The notes: generated by a model not told the origin, from the sequence alone. Positions 1 through 7,808 are shown, numbered from the stretch's first letter. The stretch: DNA of 36,644 nt from Actinomycetota bacterium (GCA_016870475.1 VGBO01000021.1:1-36644), one strand, 5' to 3'. Made by a program: numbers and translations.

Positions 1-1
1 C

Positions 2-55
2 CTCGAGCGCTTCGCGACCGAGGTCGCCCCGGCCCTGCGGGCCCGACGCCCCTGA
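2..55 (+). CDS. 3' end of a probable luciferase-like oxidoreductase (partial)
   Basis: Only the last 17 codons and the TGA stop are present. The tail reads LERFATEVAPALR and then a short basic end. An F-x-x-EV-x-P-x-LR ending is common at the C-terminus of luciferase-like (FMN- or F420-dependent) oxidoreductases, where the last helix packs on the TIM barrel. The assignment rests on this short motif alone. The gene converges on the next one with no spacer: its stop ends at 55 and the neighbour's stop begins at 56. Confidence 0.45.
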   Translation, partial: LERFATEVAPALRARRP

Positions 56-68
56 TCAGGGCGCGTCG
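44..68. terminator. Palindromic hairpin at the 55/56 convergent junction
   Basis: A 12-bp perfect palindrome, CCCTGATCAGGG (50-61), is flanked by CGACGC (44-49) and GCGTCG (63-68), with one unpaired base at 62. Together they form a strong hairpin whose centre TGATCA carries the stop codons of both convergent genes. There is no T-tract. A role as a bidirectional 3' end is inferred from position and structure. Confidence 0.45.
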
Positions 69-1450
69 GTCTCGGCGATCCCGGCGAGCCGGAGAGCCGA
101 ACGCTTCGCCCCCTCGAGGTCGTAGTGCTTGCGGGTCACGATCCGCTGGGCGTACAACCCACCACCGGCCTGGATGTTGGTCACCTGCGACCACCCGCCG
201 TACGCGTCGGCGGAGAAGTCCCGGATTGCGTGGAACAGCCGCGTGCGGTACTCACCGTCGACGCCGCGGCGCGTCCCCATGTACTTGCGGAGCAGGCCAC
301 CGGTCTCGTCGTTCTCGAGGTCGCTCATCGACGGCGCGGTGACGACCGCACCGCCCGAGATGTCGTGCAGGTGGCGGAGCATCAGGTTGTAGTTCGCCGC
401 GCCCGTGTACTTGCCCGCGTTCGTGTAGAGCTCCGAGGGGAACACCGCACCGAACACACCGGCCTCGGCGTGGGACAGCGCCGCCTCGAGACACGCCCGG
501 ATCACCGTGGCGTGGATGATCATCTCGGAGATCTTCTCCCGGATGTGCCCCTCACCGGCGAGCCCGTTCGCCTCGGCGACGAGCTGCGCGAACCCCACGA
601 GCAGGTCGGCGCCGTCAGCCATCGCTGCGAGGCCACCGAGGCGCTCCCACAGGCCGAGGCAGTGGGCGAACGTACCGGCGAGCGTCGTCTCGCCGTCGAG
701 GAAGATGCGTCCGTTCGGCACGAACACGTCGTCGAAGAGCACGAAGCCCTCCGGGTAGTGGTCGGCCCCCGAGATCGGGAAGTCCCGCGGGTCGTGCCCG
801 CGTGGCGCGTACGTGGTGTTCACGATCTTCACGCCGGGAGCGTTCACCGGGACCACACAGGCGATCGAGTACTCCTCCTCGCCCGTCTTCATCGACTTGG
901 TCGGGATCGTGAGGAGCTCGTGGCCGAGCGACGCGCCGGTGATGTGCAACTTCGCGCCGCGCAGCACGACCCCGTCGGCCGTCCGGTCGACGACGTGCAG
1001 GTAGGCATCGGGGTCGTCCTGCTTCGCCGGTGGACGCGACCGGTCGCCCTTCGCGTCGGTGATGCACTGCGTGATCCGCAAATCGCGCGCCGTCGCGTCG
1101 TCGACGAAGGCCTGGATCCGCTCCACGTACGCCGGGGCGACATCCGCGATCCGACCCGCCGCGGTGGCGAGCGTCATGAGCGACGTGTAGGTGACGTGGG
1201 CCATCATCCCGGCGTGGTGCACGACCTCCACCTTCGAGCGCAGCTCCTCGACCGAGGTGGGAACGCCCATCACCGGGCTCACCCCGTCGACGGCCTGGCC
1301 GGCGAGCCAGTCGTAGCCGTCGGCGACCCGATCGACCGCGATCCCGAGGATCGGGTGGCCGGGGAGATCGTCGACCCGCTCACCCTCGAAGAAGGTCGCG
1401 CGCCCGTCGTCGAGCGACGCCTTGTACTGGTCCCCCGTCATCAGCCCCAT
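56..1450 (-). CDS. HpaB / 4-hydroxybutyryl-CoA dehydratase-family flavoprotein
   Basis: A protein of 464 residues matching the 4-hydroxyphenylacetate 3-hydroxylase/4-hydroxybutyryl-CoA dehydratase superfamily, which has an acyl-CoA-dehydrogenase-like fold. Family segments include the TDAKGDRS stretch, the RGAKLHITGA strand, the VLFDDVFVPNGRIF segment and a C-terminal GGGLYAQR. In the true dehydratase, as I recall it, three cysteines and a histidine hold a [4Fe-4S] cluster. Here the regions expected to supply them read HHAGMMAHV and FAHCLGLWERLGG, with no Cys pair, so the cluster is probably absent. A flavin monooxygenase or another reaction on an aromatic or acyl-CoA substrate is more likely than 4-hydroxybutyryl-CoA dehydration. 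ATG at 1450 is chosen because GGGGGAG lies just upstream; an in-frame ATG at 1489 has no such signal. A TAGCCT -10-like element lies at 1497-1502. Confidence 0.8.
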   Translation of the reverse strand: MGLMTGDQYKASLDDGRATFFEGERVDDLPGHPILGIAVDRVADGYDWLAGQAVDGVSPVMGVPTSVEELRSKVEVVHHAGMMAHVTYTSLMTLATAAGRIADVAPAYVERIQAFVDDATARDLRITQCITDAKGDRSRPPAKQDDPDAYLHVVDRTADGVVLRGAKLHITGASLGHELLTIPTKSMKTGEEEYSIACVVPVNAPGVKIVNTTYAPRGHDPRDFPISGADHYPEGFVLFDDVFVPNGRIFLDGETTLAGTFAHCLGLWERLGGLAAMADGADLLVGFAQLVAEANGLAGEGHIREKISEMIIHATVIRACLEAALSHAEAGVFGAVFPSELYTNAGKYTGAANYNLMLRHLHDISGGAVVTAPSMSDLENDETGGLLRKYMGTRRGVDGEYRTRLFHAIRDFSADAYGGWSQVTNIQAGGGLYAQRIVTRKHYDLEGAKRSALRLAGIAETDAP

Positions 1451-1536
1451 GTCGCTCCCCCGATCCCGCGTCGACGCTCCTGCGTCCACCGCCGGGAGGC
1501 TAGTGCCGCCGCTGTGGGCCGATCCCTCCGACGCGG

Positions 1537-1548
1537 CAGGATGACGGG
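1537..1548 (+). promoter_or_regulatory. -10-like CAGGAT and 6-nt spacer before the methyltransferase start
   Basis: CAGGAT at 1537-1542 ends 6 nt before the GTG start at 1549, the spacing expected for a transcript that begins at the start codon. GGCAGGA could instead act as a weak ribosome binding site, so the call is tentative. Confidence 0.35.
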
Positions 1549-2358
1549 GTGCAACCGACCGAGCGGTACACCCACGGCCACCACCCCACCGTCGTCGCCG
1601 CGCACGCGTCGCGGACCGCGGCGAACTCCGCCGCGTACCTGATCCCGCACCTCCGACCGGGGGTGGTGCTGCTCGACGTCGGCTGCGGCCCGGGGTCGAT
1701 CACCCTCGACCTCGCCGACCTCGTGGCCCCGGCGACGGTGGTCGGCGTCGACAACGTACCGGCCGTCCTCGCCGAGGCCACCGCCGCCGCCGAGCGTCGC
1801 GGCACGTCGAACGTGACCTTCGTGGAGGCCAGCGCGTACGCGCTCCCGCAGGCCGATGCGAGCGTCGACGTGGTCCACGCCCACCAGGTGCTGCAGCACC
1901 TCGCCGACCCGGCGGCCGCGCTCGCCGAGATGCGTCGAGTGCTCCGACCGGGAGGCATCGTCGCCGTGCGCGACGCCGACTACGGGACGATGGTGCACAC
2001 CCCCCACGACCTCCTCCTCGACCGCTGGCGGGACCTCTACCACGAGGTCGCCCGACGCAACGGCGGCGAGGCAGACGCCGGACGCCACCTCTACGGCTGG
2101 CTCCGCCACGCCGGGTTCGTCGACGTCGTCGCCACGTCGAGCACCTGGACCTACGCCGATCCCGAGGCGTGCCGGTCGTGGGGAGAACTCTGGGCCGTGC
2201 GGATCACCGCAGGCGCGTTCGCGGACCACGCTGTCGACGCCGGCCTCGCCACCCGCGACGACCTCGACGAGCTCGCCGCCGCGTGGCGGATGTGGGCCAC
2301 CCACCCTGACGCCTACTTCTGCTTCGTGCACGGCGAGGCCATCGGCCGACGCCCGTAG
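1549..2358 (+). CDS. Class I SAM-dependent methyltransferase
   Basis: A 269-residue protein of the UbiE/Methyltransf_11 type. Motif I, LLDVGCGPGS, lies near residues 41-50. An acidic VGVDN follows at the end of strand 2, then DVVHAHQVLQHLADP (motif II/post region) and the usual LRPGGIVAVRDAD strand. It should bind S-adenosylmethionine and methylate a small molecule in the cytoplasm; the acceptor cannot be inferred. GTG at 1549 is the first start in frame compatible with the N-terminus and sits 6 nt after a -10-like CAGGAT. It is divergent from the HpaB-family gene and followed on the same strand, 39 nt later, by the amidohydrolase. Confidence 0.88.
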   Translation: MQPTERYTHGHHPTVVAAHASRTAANSAAYLIPHLRPGVVLLDVGCGPGSITLDLADLVAPATVVGVDNVPAVLAEATAAAERRGTSNVTFVEASAYALPQADASVDVVHAHQVLQHLADPAAALAEMRRVLRPGGIVAVRDADYGTMVHTPHDLLLDRWRDLYHEVARRNGGEADAGRHLYGWLRHAGFVDVVATSSTWTYADPEACRSWGELWAVRITAGAFADHAVDAGLATRDDLDELAAAWRMWATHPDAYFCFVHGEAIGRRP

Positions 2359-2385
2359 TCGAGGCGCGGAGCACGGCACGCGTGC

Positions 2386-2397
2386 GAGGATGCGGCC
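2386..2397 (+). promoter_or_regulatory. -10-like GAGGAT or ribosome binding site before the amidohydrolase
   Basis: GAGGAT (2386-2391) ends 6 nt before ATG 2398. The same bases include GAGGA, so it can serve as a Shine-Dalgarno sequence or as a leaderless -10. The sequence does not decide between them. Confidence 0.3.
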
Positions 2398-3399
2398 ATG
2401 TCGTCCCTGTCGCACGCCGAATGGCTCCGGACCACGGTCGAGGAGATCCTCGAACCCTCCCTCGAGATCGTCGACCCGCACCACCACCTGTGGGACTTCC
2501 CGACGAACCCCTACCGCCTCGCCGAGCTCCACGCGGACACCGGATCGGGCCACAACGTCACCGAGACCGTGTTCGTGGAGTGCACGTGGGGCTACCGGAC
2601 CGACGGGCCGGAGCACCTGCGTCTCGTCGGTGAGACGGAGCACGTCGCAGCGGAGGCCCGTGCCTCGGTCGCCGCCGGTGGTGCGGAGATCGCCGCGATC
2701 GTGTCGCGGGCCGACCTGACGGCGGGTGCCGCGGTGGAGGAGCTCCTGCTCGCCCACGACGCCGCCGGCGACGGGAAGTTCCGGGGGATCCGGCACGCGA
2801 CCGCATGGGACGCCGACCCCGCCATCCACGAGACCCACACGCGCCCCGGCCCGGGCCTCATGGGGACCGCGGCGTTCCGGGAGGGGTTCGCGACGCTCAG
2901 CCGACTCGGGTTCAGCTTCGACGCGTGGCTCTACCACCCCCAGATCCACGAGCTCACCGACCTCGCCCGGGCGTTCCCCGAGGCGACGATCGTCTGCGAC
3001 CACCTCGGCGGACCGATCGGCGTCGGCCCCTACGCGGGCCGACGCGACGAGGTGCTCGCGGCGTGGCGCCCGCAGATGACCGAGCTCGCCTCCTGCCCCA
3101 ACGTCGTGCTGAAGGTCGGCGGGATCGGCATGACCTCCTACGGCATGGACTGGCACCGCCGTCCGACCGCCCCGACGTCGACGGAGCTCGCTGCCGCATG
3201 GGGTGACGAGATCCGGTACTGCATCGACCTGTTCGGCCCGGACCGCTGCATGTTCGAATCGAACTTCCCCGTCGACGGGCGATCCGTCAGCTACGCCGTG
3301 CTGTGGAACGCGTTCAAGCGGATCGCCGCCGACGCGAGCCCCTCGGAGAAGGCGGCGCTGTTCGCCGGCACCGCCCGGCGCACCTACCGCATCGCGTGA
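2398..3399 (+). CDS. Amidohydrolase family 2 (TIM-barrel metal hydrolase)
   Basis: A 333-residue Amidohydro_2 protein. The N-terminal metal site is DPHHHLWDFP, with the H-x-H pair at His28/His30. A central VCDHLGGPIG carries a histidine typical of the barrel, and the C-terminal CMFESNFPVDG carries the conserved late aspartate/asparagine region. This family includes decarboxylases such as ACMSD and gamma-resorcylate decarboxylase, and lactonases such as 2-pyrone-4,6-dicarboxylate hydrolase. The HHHLWD form is most frequent in the lactonase/fuconolactonase-like subgroup. Cytoplasmic; no signal peptide. Followed convergently by a crotonase gene 18 nt away. Substrate unknown; breakdown of a cyclic or aromatic intermediate is plausible given the setting. 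Confidence 0.88.
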   Translation: MSSLSHAEWLRTTVEEILEPSLEIVDPHHHLWDFPTNPYRLAELHADTGSGHNVTETVFVECTWGYRTDGPEHLRLVGETEHVAAEARASVAAGGAEIAAIVSRADLTAGAAVEELLLAHDAAGDGKFRGIRHATAWDADPAIHETHTRPGPGLMGTAAFREGFATLSRLGFSFDAWLYHPQIHELTDLARAFPEATIVCDHLGGPIGVGPYAGRRDEVLAAWRPQMTELASCPNVVLKVGGIGMTSYGMDWHRRPTAPTSTELAAAWGDEIRYCIDLFGPDRCMFESNFPVDGRSVSYAVLWNAFKRIAADASPSEKAALFAGTARRTYRIA

Positions 3400-3417
3400 T
3401 CGGCGCCGAGGTCGCGC

Positions 3418-4194
3418 TCAGCGCCCCGTGAAGCGGGCCTCGCGCTTCTCCACGAACGCGAGGAACGCCTCGCGGGTGTCCTCCGACCGCATGATCCGCA
3501 TGTGCCGCTCCGACTCGATGTCGAGATAGTCGGCGAAGGTCGTGCGTTCGGAGGCGAGGAAGTTCGCCTTCATCCCACGCAGCGCGAGCGGCGCGGAGGC
3601 GGAGAGGCGGTCCCGGACCGCGGCGATCTCGTCGCCGAAGGCCGCATCGTCGAAGACCGCCGACACGAGGCCGATCCGGTGCGCCTCGGCGGCGTCGAAC
3701 CGCTCGGGGAGGAAGTACAGCTCGCGGGCCTTCGCCGCGCCGAGGAGCCGGGACAACGTCCACGGCCCTCCCATGTCGCCGGCGGCGGCCACCTTGAGGA
3801 ACGCTGTCGTGAACACGGCGGAACGGGCGGCGAAGCGGAGGTCGCACGCCGCAGCCCAGCCGAGGCCGGCACCCGCGGCCGCACCGTTGATCGCCGCGAC
3901 CGTGACCGCGGGCATCTCGTGGAGGATCCGCGTGAGGTCGAACGCGGAGAGCGGCAACGGATCGTCGATCTCGCCGGCCGAGTAGTGCTTGAGGTCGGCG
4001 CCGACGCAGAAGTCACGCCCGGCGCCGGTGAGGACCACCACGAGCAGGTGCGGGTCGGCGGCGAGGTCGACGAGCGCATCGTGCAGCTGGACCATCATCC
4101 GGTTCGTGATGCCGTTCCGGTTCGCGGGTCGGTCGAGCCGGACCGTCGCCGCAGTCGTCCCATGGCGTTCCACCGTCACGTCGGTCGTCGTCAT
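3418..4194 (-). CDS. Enoyl-CoA hydratase/isomerase (crotonase) family
   Basis: A 258-residue crotonase. CoA and oxyanion-hole segments are CVGADLKHY near residue 63-71 and NGAAAGAGLGWAAACDLRFA near 103-122. The loop that carries the second catalytic acid in hydratases reads AAAGDMGGPW, with Asp140 where PaaG-type isomerases carry their Asp, which favours an isomerase-like activity over plain hydration. The C-terminus FVEKREARFTGR is typical of the family. ATG at 4194 follows GGAGGAGGG at good distance; the reading frame stays open far upstream, but only as an antisense shadow of the luciferase-like gene. Divergent from that gene and convergent with the amidohydrolase. Confidence 0.88.
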   Translation of the reverse strand: MTTTDVTVERHGTTAATVRLDRPANRNGITNRMMVQLHDALVDLAADPHLLVVVLTGAGRDFCVGADLKHYSAGEIDDPLPLSAFDLTRILHEMPAVTVAAINGAAAGAGLGWAAACDLRFAARSAVFTTAFLKVAAAGDMGGPWTLSRLLGAAKARELYFLPERFDAAEAHRIGLVSAVFDDAAFGDEIAAVRDRLSASAPLALRGMKANFLASERTTFADYLDIESERHMRIMRSEDTREAFLAFVEKREARFTGR

Positions 4195-4251
4195 CGTCGT
4201 CCCTCCTCCGGTCGGGACCAACGGCGGTACCCGCGTCCCGACTGCGCACTC

Positions 4252-4257
4252 TACGAT
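4252..4257 (+). promoter_or_regulatory. -10-like TACGAT upstream of the luciferase-like gene
   Basis: TACGAT lies 33 nt before ATG 4291, leaving room for a short leader that contains the GGGGGG ribosome binding site. This is one of the leadered promoters in the window, and it sits in the 96-nt divergent gap. Confidence 0.35.
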
Positions 4258-4290
4258 GCCGAACACACGGCGATCCGGGGGGTCACGCAC

Positions 4291-5529
4291 ATGAAGTTCG
4301 GCATCTTCTACGAGCACCAGCTGCCGCGTCCGTGGACGCAGGACAGCGAGTACGAGTTGTTCAACAACTCCCTCGACCAGATCGAGCTCGCCGACCGGCT
4401 CGGCTACCACTACGCGTGGGAGGTCGAGCACCACTTCCTCGAGGAGTACTCGCATTCCGCAGCGCCCGAGGTGTTCCTCGCCGCGGCGTCGCAGCGGACG
4501 AAGCAGATCCGGCTCGGGCACGGCATCGTGCAGCTCACGACCAACCACCCGGCCAGGGTCGCCGAGCGCGTCTCGACCCTCGACCTGCTGTCGCACGGCC
4601 GGGTGGAGCTCGGCATCGGCGAGGGGTCCTCGGTCACCGAGCTGCACCCCTTCGACCGACGGTTCCGGGACAAGCGCGCCGTCTGGGAGGACGCGGTCCG
4701 CTGCCTCATGCCGATGTTCTCCGAGCACAACTGGGAGTACCACGGCGAGTTCTTCGACTTCCCGGCACGCAACGTGCTCCCCAAGCCCCGTCAGAAGCCG
4801 CACCCGCCGCTGTGGGTGGCGTGCAGCCAGCTCGAGACCATCGAGTACGCCGGCCGCTGCGGCATGGGGGCCCTCGGGTTCAGCTTCGTGTCGGCGGAAG
4901 CCGCCCAGGCCTGGGTGCACGCCTACTACAACGCGTTCCTGAAGCGGCAGGACAAGCTCGCCGACTACGCGACGAACCCGAACATCGCCGTCGTCGCGCC
5001 GTTCATGTGCTGCGAGACCGAGGAGGAGGCGATCCGCCGATCGGAGGGGTCGACGTTCTTCCAGTTCGCACTCCGCTTCTACAACACCCACGGTCCGGTG
5101 GAGCCGAACTCGATCAGCCTGTGGGACGAGTACCAGGCGTGGCGCAGCACGCCGGAAGGTGAACGCGCCGGCCGCGCCCGGGCGATGATCGGGACTCCGG
5201 ACCAGCTCCGCGAGCGGCTCCGCAAGTTCGAGGCCTCGAACATCGACCAGGTGATCCTGCTCAACCAGGCGGGGAAGAACACCCACGAGGACATCTGCGC
5301 CTCTCTCGAGCTCTTCGCCCGCGAGGTCATGCCGGAGTTCGTCGAGCGCGAGCCCGAGCACCAGGCCTGGAAGGCGCAGGTGCTCGCCGGCGAGATCGAG
5401 CTCGCCGAGGTCGACACCGAGGCCTACCGGTTGATCACGAACCAGACCCCGTCGACGAAGGTCAAGGTGCTCGAGTCGGCCGGGGTCGCCGACACGGTCG
5501 CGACCATGGGTGGCTTCGCCGGTTCCTGA
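4291..5529 (+). CDS. Luciferase-like flavin-dependent monooxygenase
   Basis: A 412-residue bacterial-luciferase-family protein. It opens with MKFGIFYEHQLPRPW, the barrel strand typical of long-chain luciferase-like monooxygenases. It continues through HFLEEYSHSAAPEVFLAA, IRLGHGIVQLTTNHPARVAERV and GRVELGIGEGSS, the flavin-phosphate region. The protein is longer than the roughly 280-340 residues of F420-dependent members, matching the FMNH2-dependent alkanal/limonene-type group. ATG at 4291 is chosen because GGGGGG precedes it and the family N-terminus begins exactly here. Its substrate is probably a hydrophobic or terpenoid compound (inference). It ends 19 nt before the palindromic operator of the next operon, so it is probably transcribed separately from it. 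Confidence 0.9.
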   Translation: MKFGIFYEHQLPRPWTQDSEYELFNNSLDQIELADRLGYHYAWEVEHHFLEEYSHSAAPEVFLAAASQRTKQIRLGHGIVQLTTNHPARVAERVSTLDLLSHGRVELGIGEGSSVTELHPFDRRFRDKRAVWEDAVRCLMPMFSEHNWEYHGEFFDFPARNVLPKPRQKPHPPLWVACSQLETIEYAGRCGMGALGFSFVSAEAAQAWVHAYYNAFLKRQDKLADYATNPNIAVVAPFMCCETEEEAIRRSEGSTFFQFALRFYNTHGPVEPNSISLWDEYQAWRSTPEGERAGRARAMIGTPDQLRERLRKFEASNIDQVILLNQAGKNTHEDICASLELFAREVMPEFVEREPEHQAWKAQVLAGEIELAEVDTEAYRLITNQTPSTKVKVLESAGVADTVATMGGFAGS

Positions 5530-5541
5530 CCGCCGGGACCC

Positions 5542-5570
5542 TTGTCCTTATACCCCCGGGGGTATACACT
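5542..5570 (+). promoter_or_regulatory. CsoR/CstR-like operator inside a sigma-70 promoter
   Basis: An 18-bp perfect palindrome, TATACCCCCGGGGGTATA, occupies 5549-5566. AT-flanked C-runs and G-runs meeting at a dyad are the known operator form of CsoR/RcnR/CstR-family tetrameric repressors. It overlaps a promoter with TTGTCC (5542-5547), a 17-nt spacer and TACACT (5565-5570). The start ATG at 5577 follows 6 nt after the -10, so the transcript should be leaderless. The downstream genes (persulfide dioxygenase-like/rhodanese and TauE/SafE) match the known CstR regulon of Staphylococcus. The repressor gene itself is not in this window. Confidence 0.75.
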
Positions 5571-5576
5571 GTGGCC

Positions 5577-6986
5577 ATGTTCTTCCAGCAGTACTACCTC
5601 GCCTGCCTGTCGCACGCCTCCTACCTCGTCGGCGACCGGACCACCGGGCGCGCGGTCGTCGTGGACCCCCAGCGCGACATCGCGCAGTACCTCGCCGACG
5701 CCGAGGAGAATGGTCTGCGGATCGAGGCGGTCATCGAGACCCACTTCCACGCCGACTTCCTCTCCGGCCACCTCGAGCTCGCCGACGCGACCGGTTCGGA
5801 GATCCTCTACGGCGAAGCTGCCGCCGACATCGCCGAGTTTCCGATCCGCACCCTCGCCGACGGGGAGCGGCTCCCGCTCGGCGAGGTCGTGCTCGAGGCC
5901 CGGGCGACCCCCGGCCACACGCCCGAGTCGATCAGCATCGTCGTCTACGAGCGTGCGGAGGACACCGTGCCCTACGGGGTCCTCACCGGCGACACGCTCT
6001 TCATCGGCGACGTCGGTCGGCCGGACCTGCTCACCTCCGTCGGGGTGACGGGCGACGAGCTGGCCCGCCAGCTCTACCGGTCGTTGCAGGACAAGCTCCT
6101 CCCCCTGCCCGACGAGACCCGGGTCTTCCCCGCCCACGGCGCCGGATCGGCCTGCGGCAAGAACCTCTCGACCGAGACCGTCTCGACGATGGGCGAGCAG
6201 CGCCGCACGAACTACGCCCTCCAGCCCATGACGGAGGAGGCGTTCGTGGCCGCCGTGACGGAGGGCCAGCGCGCTGCCCCCCTCTACTTCGCCTTCTCCG
6301 CCGCCCGGAACAAGCAGGCCCGACCGCTGCTCGAGGAGGGCGACGCCCCGACGCCGCTCCCCCTCGAGGAGGTCCTCCGCCTCCAGGCCGGTGGGGCGCT
6401 CGTGCTCGACACCCGTCCCCCCGCCGATTTTGCGCTCGGCCACCTGCGCGGGTCGGTCAACGTGGGCCTCGAAGGGCGCTTCGCCGGGTACGCCGGCGAC
6501 GTGATCCGGCCCGACCAGTCCGTCATCCTCGTCGGCGAGGACGGCACCGAGACCGAGGCGAAGGTCCGCCTCGCCCGCATCGGCTTCGACCGGGTCCTCG
6601 GTGCGCTCGCCGAGCCGATCGAGTCCTTCGTCCGGAACCCCGACCTCGTGGAGCAGTCGGCACGCATCAGCGCACCCGAGCTCGCTGCTCGCCGTCGCGA
6701 GCTCCAGGGACTCCAGGTCGTCGACATCCGTAACGAGGGCGAGGCGCGGCTTGGCATGATCCCGGGCGCCGTGGTGGTCCCCCTCGCCCGCCTGCTCGCA
6801 CGGCTCGACGAACTCGACCGGACCGCACCCACGGTCGTGCACTGCGCCGGCGGGTACCGGTCCTCGATCGGCACCAGCGTCCTGCGGGCCAACGGTTTCA
6901 CCGACGTCTCCGACCTCCTCGGCGGTTACGCGGCCTGGGCCGCCGCGGAGCTCCCGACGACGACCTTCACCCCCGACGTCGGCTGA
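5577..6986 (+). CDS. Metallo-beta-lactamase/double-rhodanese fusion (persulfide dioxygenase-like)
   Basis: 469 residues in three domains. The metallo-beta-lactamase domain (about 1-225) has THFHADFLSGH with His56, His58, Asp60 and His65, plus TPGHTPESIS (His114), LTGDTLFIGDVGRPD (Asp139) and FPAHGAGSACG. These match the ETHE1/CstB persulfide dioxygenase branch. The first rhodanese domain (about 265-345) lacks the catalytic Cys: the active loop reads VGEDG. The second (about 355-465) has an intact HCAGGYRSS loop with Cys423. It likely oxidises glutathione- or low-molecular-weight persulfide to sulfite and handles sulfane sulfur in the cytoplasm. ATG 5577 is preferred over GTG 5571 because it lies 6 nt after the -10 and no ribosome binding site is present. 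The TauE/SafE gene follows after 3 nt. Confidence 0.92.
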   Translation: MFFQQYYLACLSHASYLVGDRTTGRAVVVDPQRDIAQYLADAEENGLRIEAVIETHFHADFLSGHLELADATGSEILYGEAAADIAEFPIRTLADGERLPLGEVVLEARATPGHTPESISIVVYERAEDTVPYGVLTGDTLFIGDVGRPDLLTSVGVTGDELARQLYRSLQDKLLPLPDETRVFPAHGAGSACGKNLSTETVSTMGEQRRTNYALQPMTEEAFVAAVTEGQRAAPLYFAFSAARNKQARPLLEEGDAPTPLPLEEVLRLQAGGALVLDTRPPADFALGHLRGSVNVGLEGRFAGYAGDVIRPDQSVILVGEDGTETEAKVRLARIGFDRVLGALAEPIESFVRNPDLVEQSARISAPELAARRRELQGLQVVDIRNEGEARLGMIPGAVVVPLARLLARLDELDRTAPTVVHCAGGYRSSIGTSVLRANGFTDVSDLLGGYAAWAAAELPTTTFTPDVG

Positions 6987-6989
6987 TCG

Positions 6990-7781
6990 GTGGAGGAGTT
7001 CCGCGGCCTGATCGCCTCGCCCCTCGGGTTCCTCATCGGGGTCTCCCTCGGCGCGCTCGGCGGCGGCGGGTCCATCCTCGCCGTCCCGGCACTCGTCTAC
7101 GCCGCCGGCCAGCAACCCCGCGCCGCCACCACGACCTCGCTCCTCGTCGTCGGACTCACGGCGCTCAGCAGCATGGCGACCCACCTCCGGGCCGGACCGG
7201 TCCGCGTGGGTACCGGCATCGTCTTCGCTGCGGTCGGCACCGCAGGCTCGACGCTCGGCACCATGCTGAACCGGTCCGTCGACCCGCAGGTGCTCCTGCT
7301 CGCCTTCGCCGGCGTGATGGTCGTCGCCGCGTGGCGCATGTGGGTGGGCAACAAGAAGCTGGCGGCGAGCGCCGTACCGGACGACGCCGGGACCAGGTGG
7401 ACCGCCGAGACGATCGTGAAGATCGTGGTCGCCGGTAGCTTCGTCGGCTTCCTCACCGGATTCTTCGGTGTCGGTGGCGGGTTCGTGATCGTGCCCGCGC
7501 TCGTGCTCGCCCTCCGCCTCCCCATGCCGGAGGCCGTCGGCACCTCGCTCCTCGTCATCGGGCTCAACTCCGCGTACGCGTTCGTCGGCCGTGTGGGCAC
7601 GGTCGGCGTCGAATGGCGGGTCGCGCTGCCGTTCCTCGTCGCCGGACTCGCGGGTTCGGTGGTCGGCAAGCGGATCGCCGACCGTCTCCCCGCCGCGACG
7701 CTCACCCGTGCGTTCGTCGGCCTCCTTGTCGTCGTGGCTGCGTACACCGCCGCACGGTCGGCGTTCACACTCCTCGGCTGA
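6990..7781 (+). CDS. TauE/SafE family sulfite/sulfur-anion exporter
   Basis: A 263-residue integral membrane protein with the internal two-fold repeat of the TauE/SafE (DUF81) family. The first half has LIGVSLGALGGGGSILAVPAL and the second FLTGFFGVGGGFVIVPALVLAL, each starting a bundle of about four membrane helices. The GTG at 6990 lies 3 nt after the previous stop, and the GGTGGAGG around it may act as ribosome binding site. Co-transcription with the persulfide dioxygenase-like fusion suggests export of the sulfite or thiosulfate made by that enzyme. This pairing is established for CstR-regulated cst operons; the exact anion is inferred. Confidence 0.9.
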   Translation: MEEFRGLIASPLGFLIGVSLGALGGGGSILAVPALVYAAGQQPRAATTTSLLVVGLTALSSMATHLRAGPVRVGTGIVFAAVGTAGSTLGTMLNRSVDPQVLLLAFAGVMVVAAWRMWVGNKKLAASAVPDDAGTRWTAETIVKIVVAGSFVGFLTGFFGVGGGFVIVPALVLALRLPMPEAVGTSLLVIGLNSAYAFVGRVGTVGVEWRVALPFLVAGLAGSVVGKRIADRLPAATLTRAFVGLLVVVAAYTAARSAFTLLG

Positions 7782-7808
7782 GCGACGGGCCGACGACCCG
7801 CCTCAGCC
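7776..7808. terminator. Bidirectional hairpin at the 7781/7803 convergent junction
   Basis: GGCTGAG (7776-7782) pairs perfectly with CTCAGCC (7802-7808), and an inner CGGG/CCCG extends the stem. The outer stem contains the TGA of the exporter gene and, on the other strand, the TGA of the acyl-CoA dehydrogenase. No T-tract follows on either strand. Confidence 0.45.

Noticed and set aside
125-1642. A 505-codon plus-strand frame opposite the HpaB-family gene
   Set aside because: It is rich in Arg, Val, His and Asp with no recognisable domain and is exactly antisense to a well-supported gene. Long open antisense frames are expected at this GC content.
3400-3425. Stop-codon hairpin at the 3399/3418 convergent junction
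   Set aside because: Only GGCGC/GCGCC with a 14-nt loop, or GCGC-TCA-GCGC, can pair. It is consistent with the pattern at other junctions but too weak to list as a feature.
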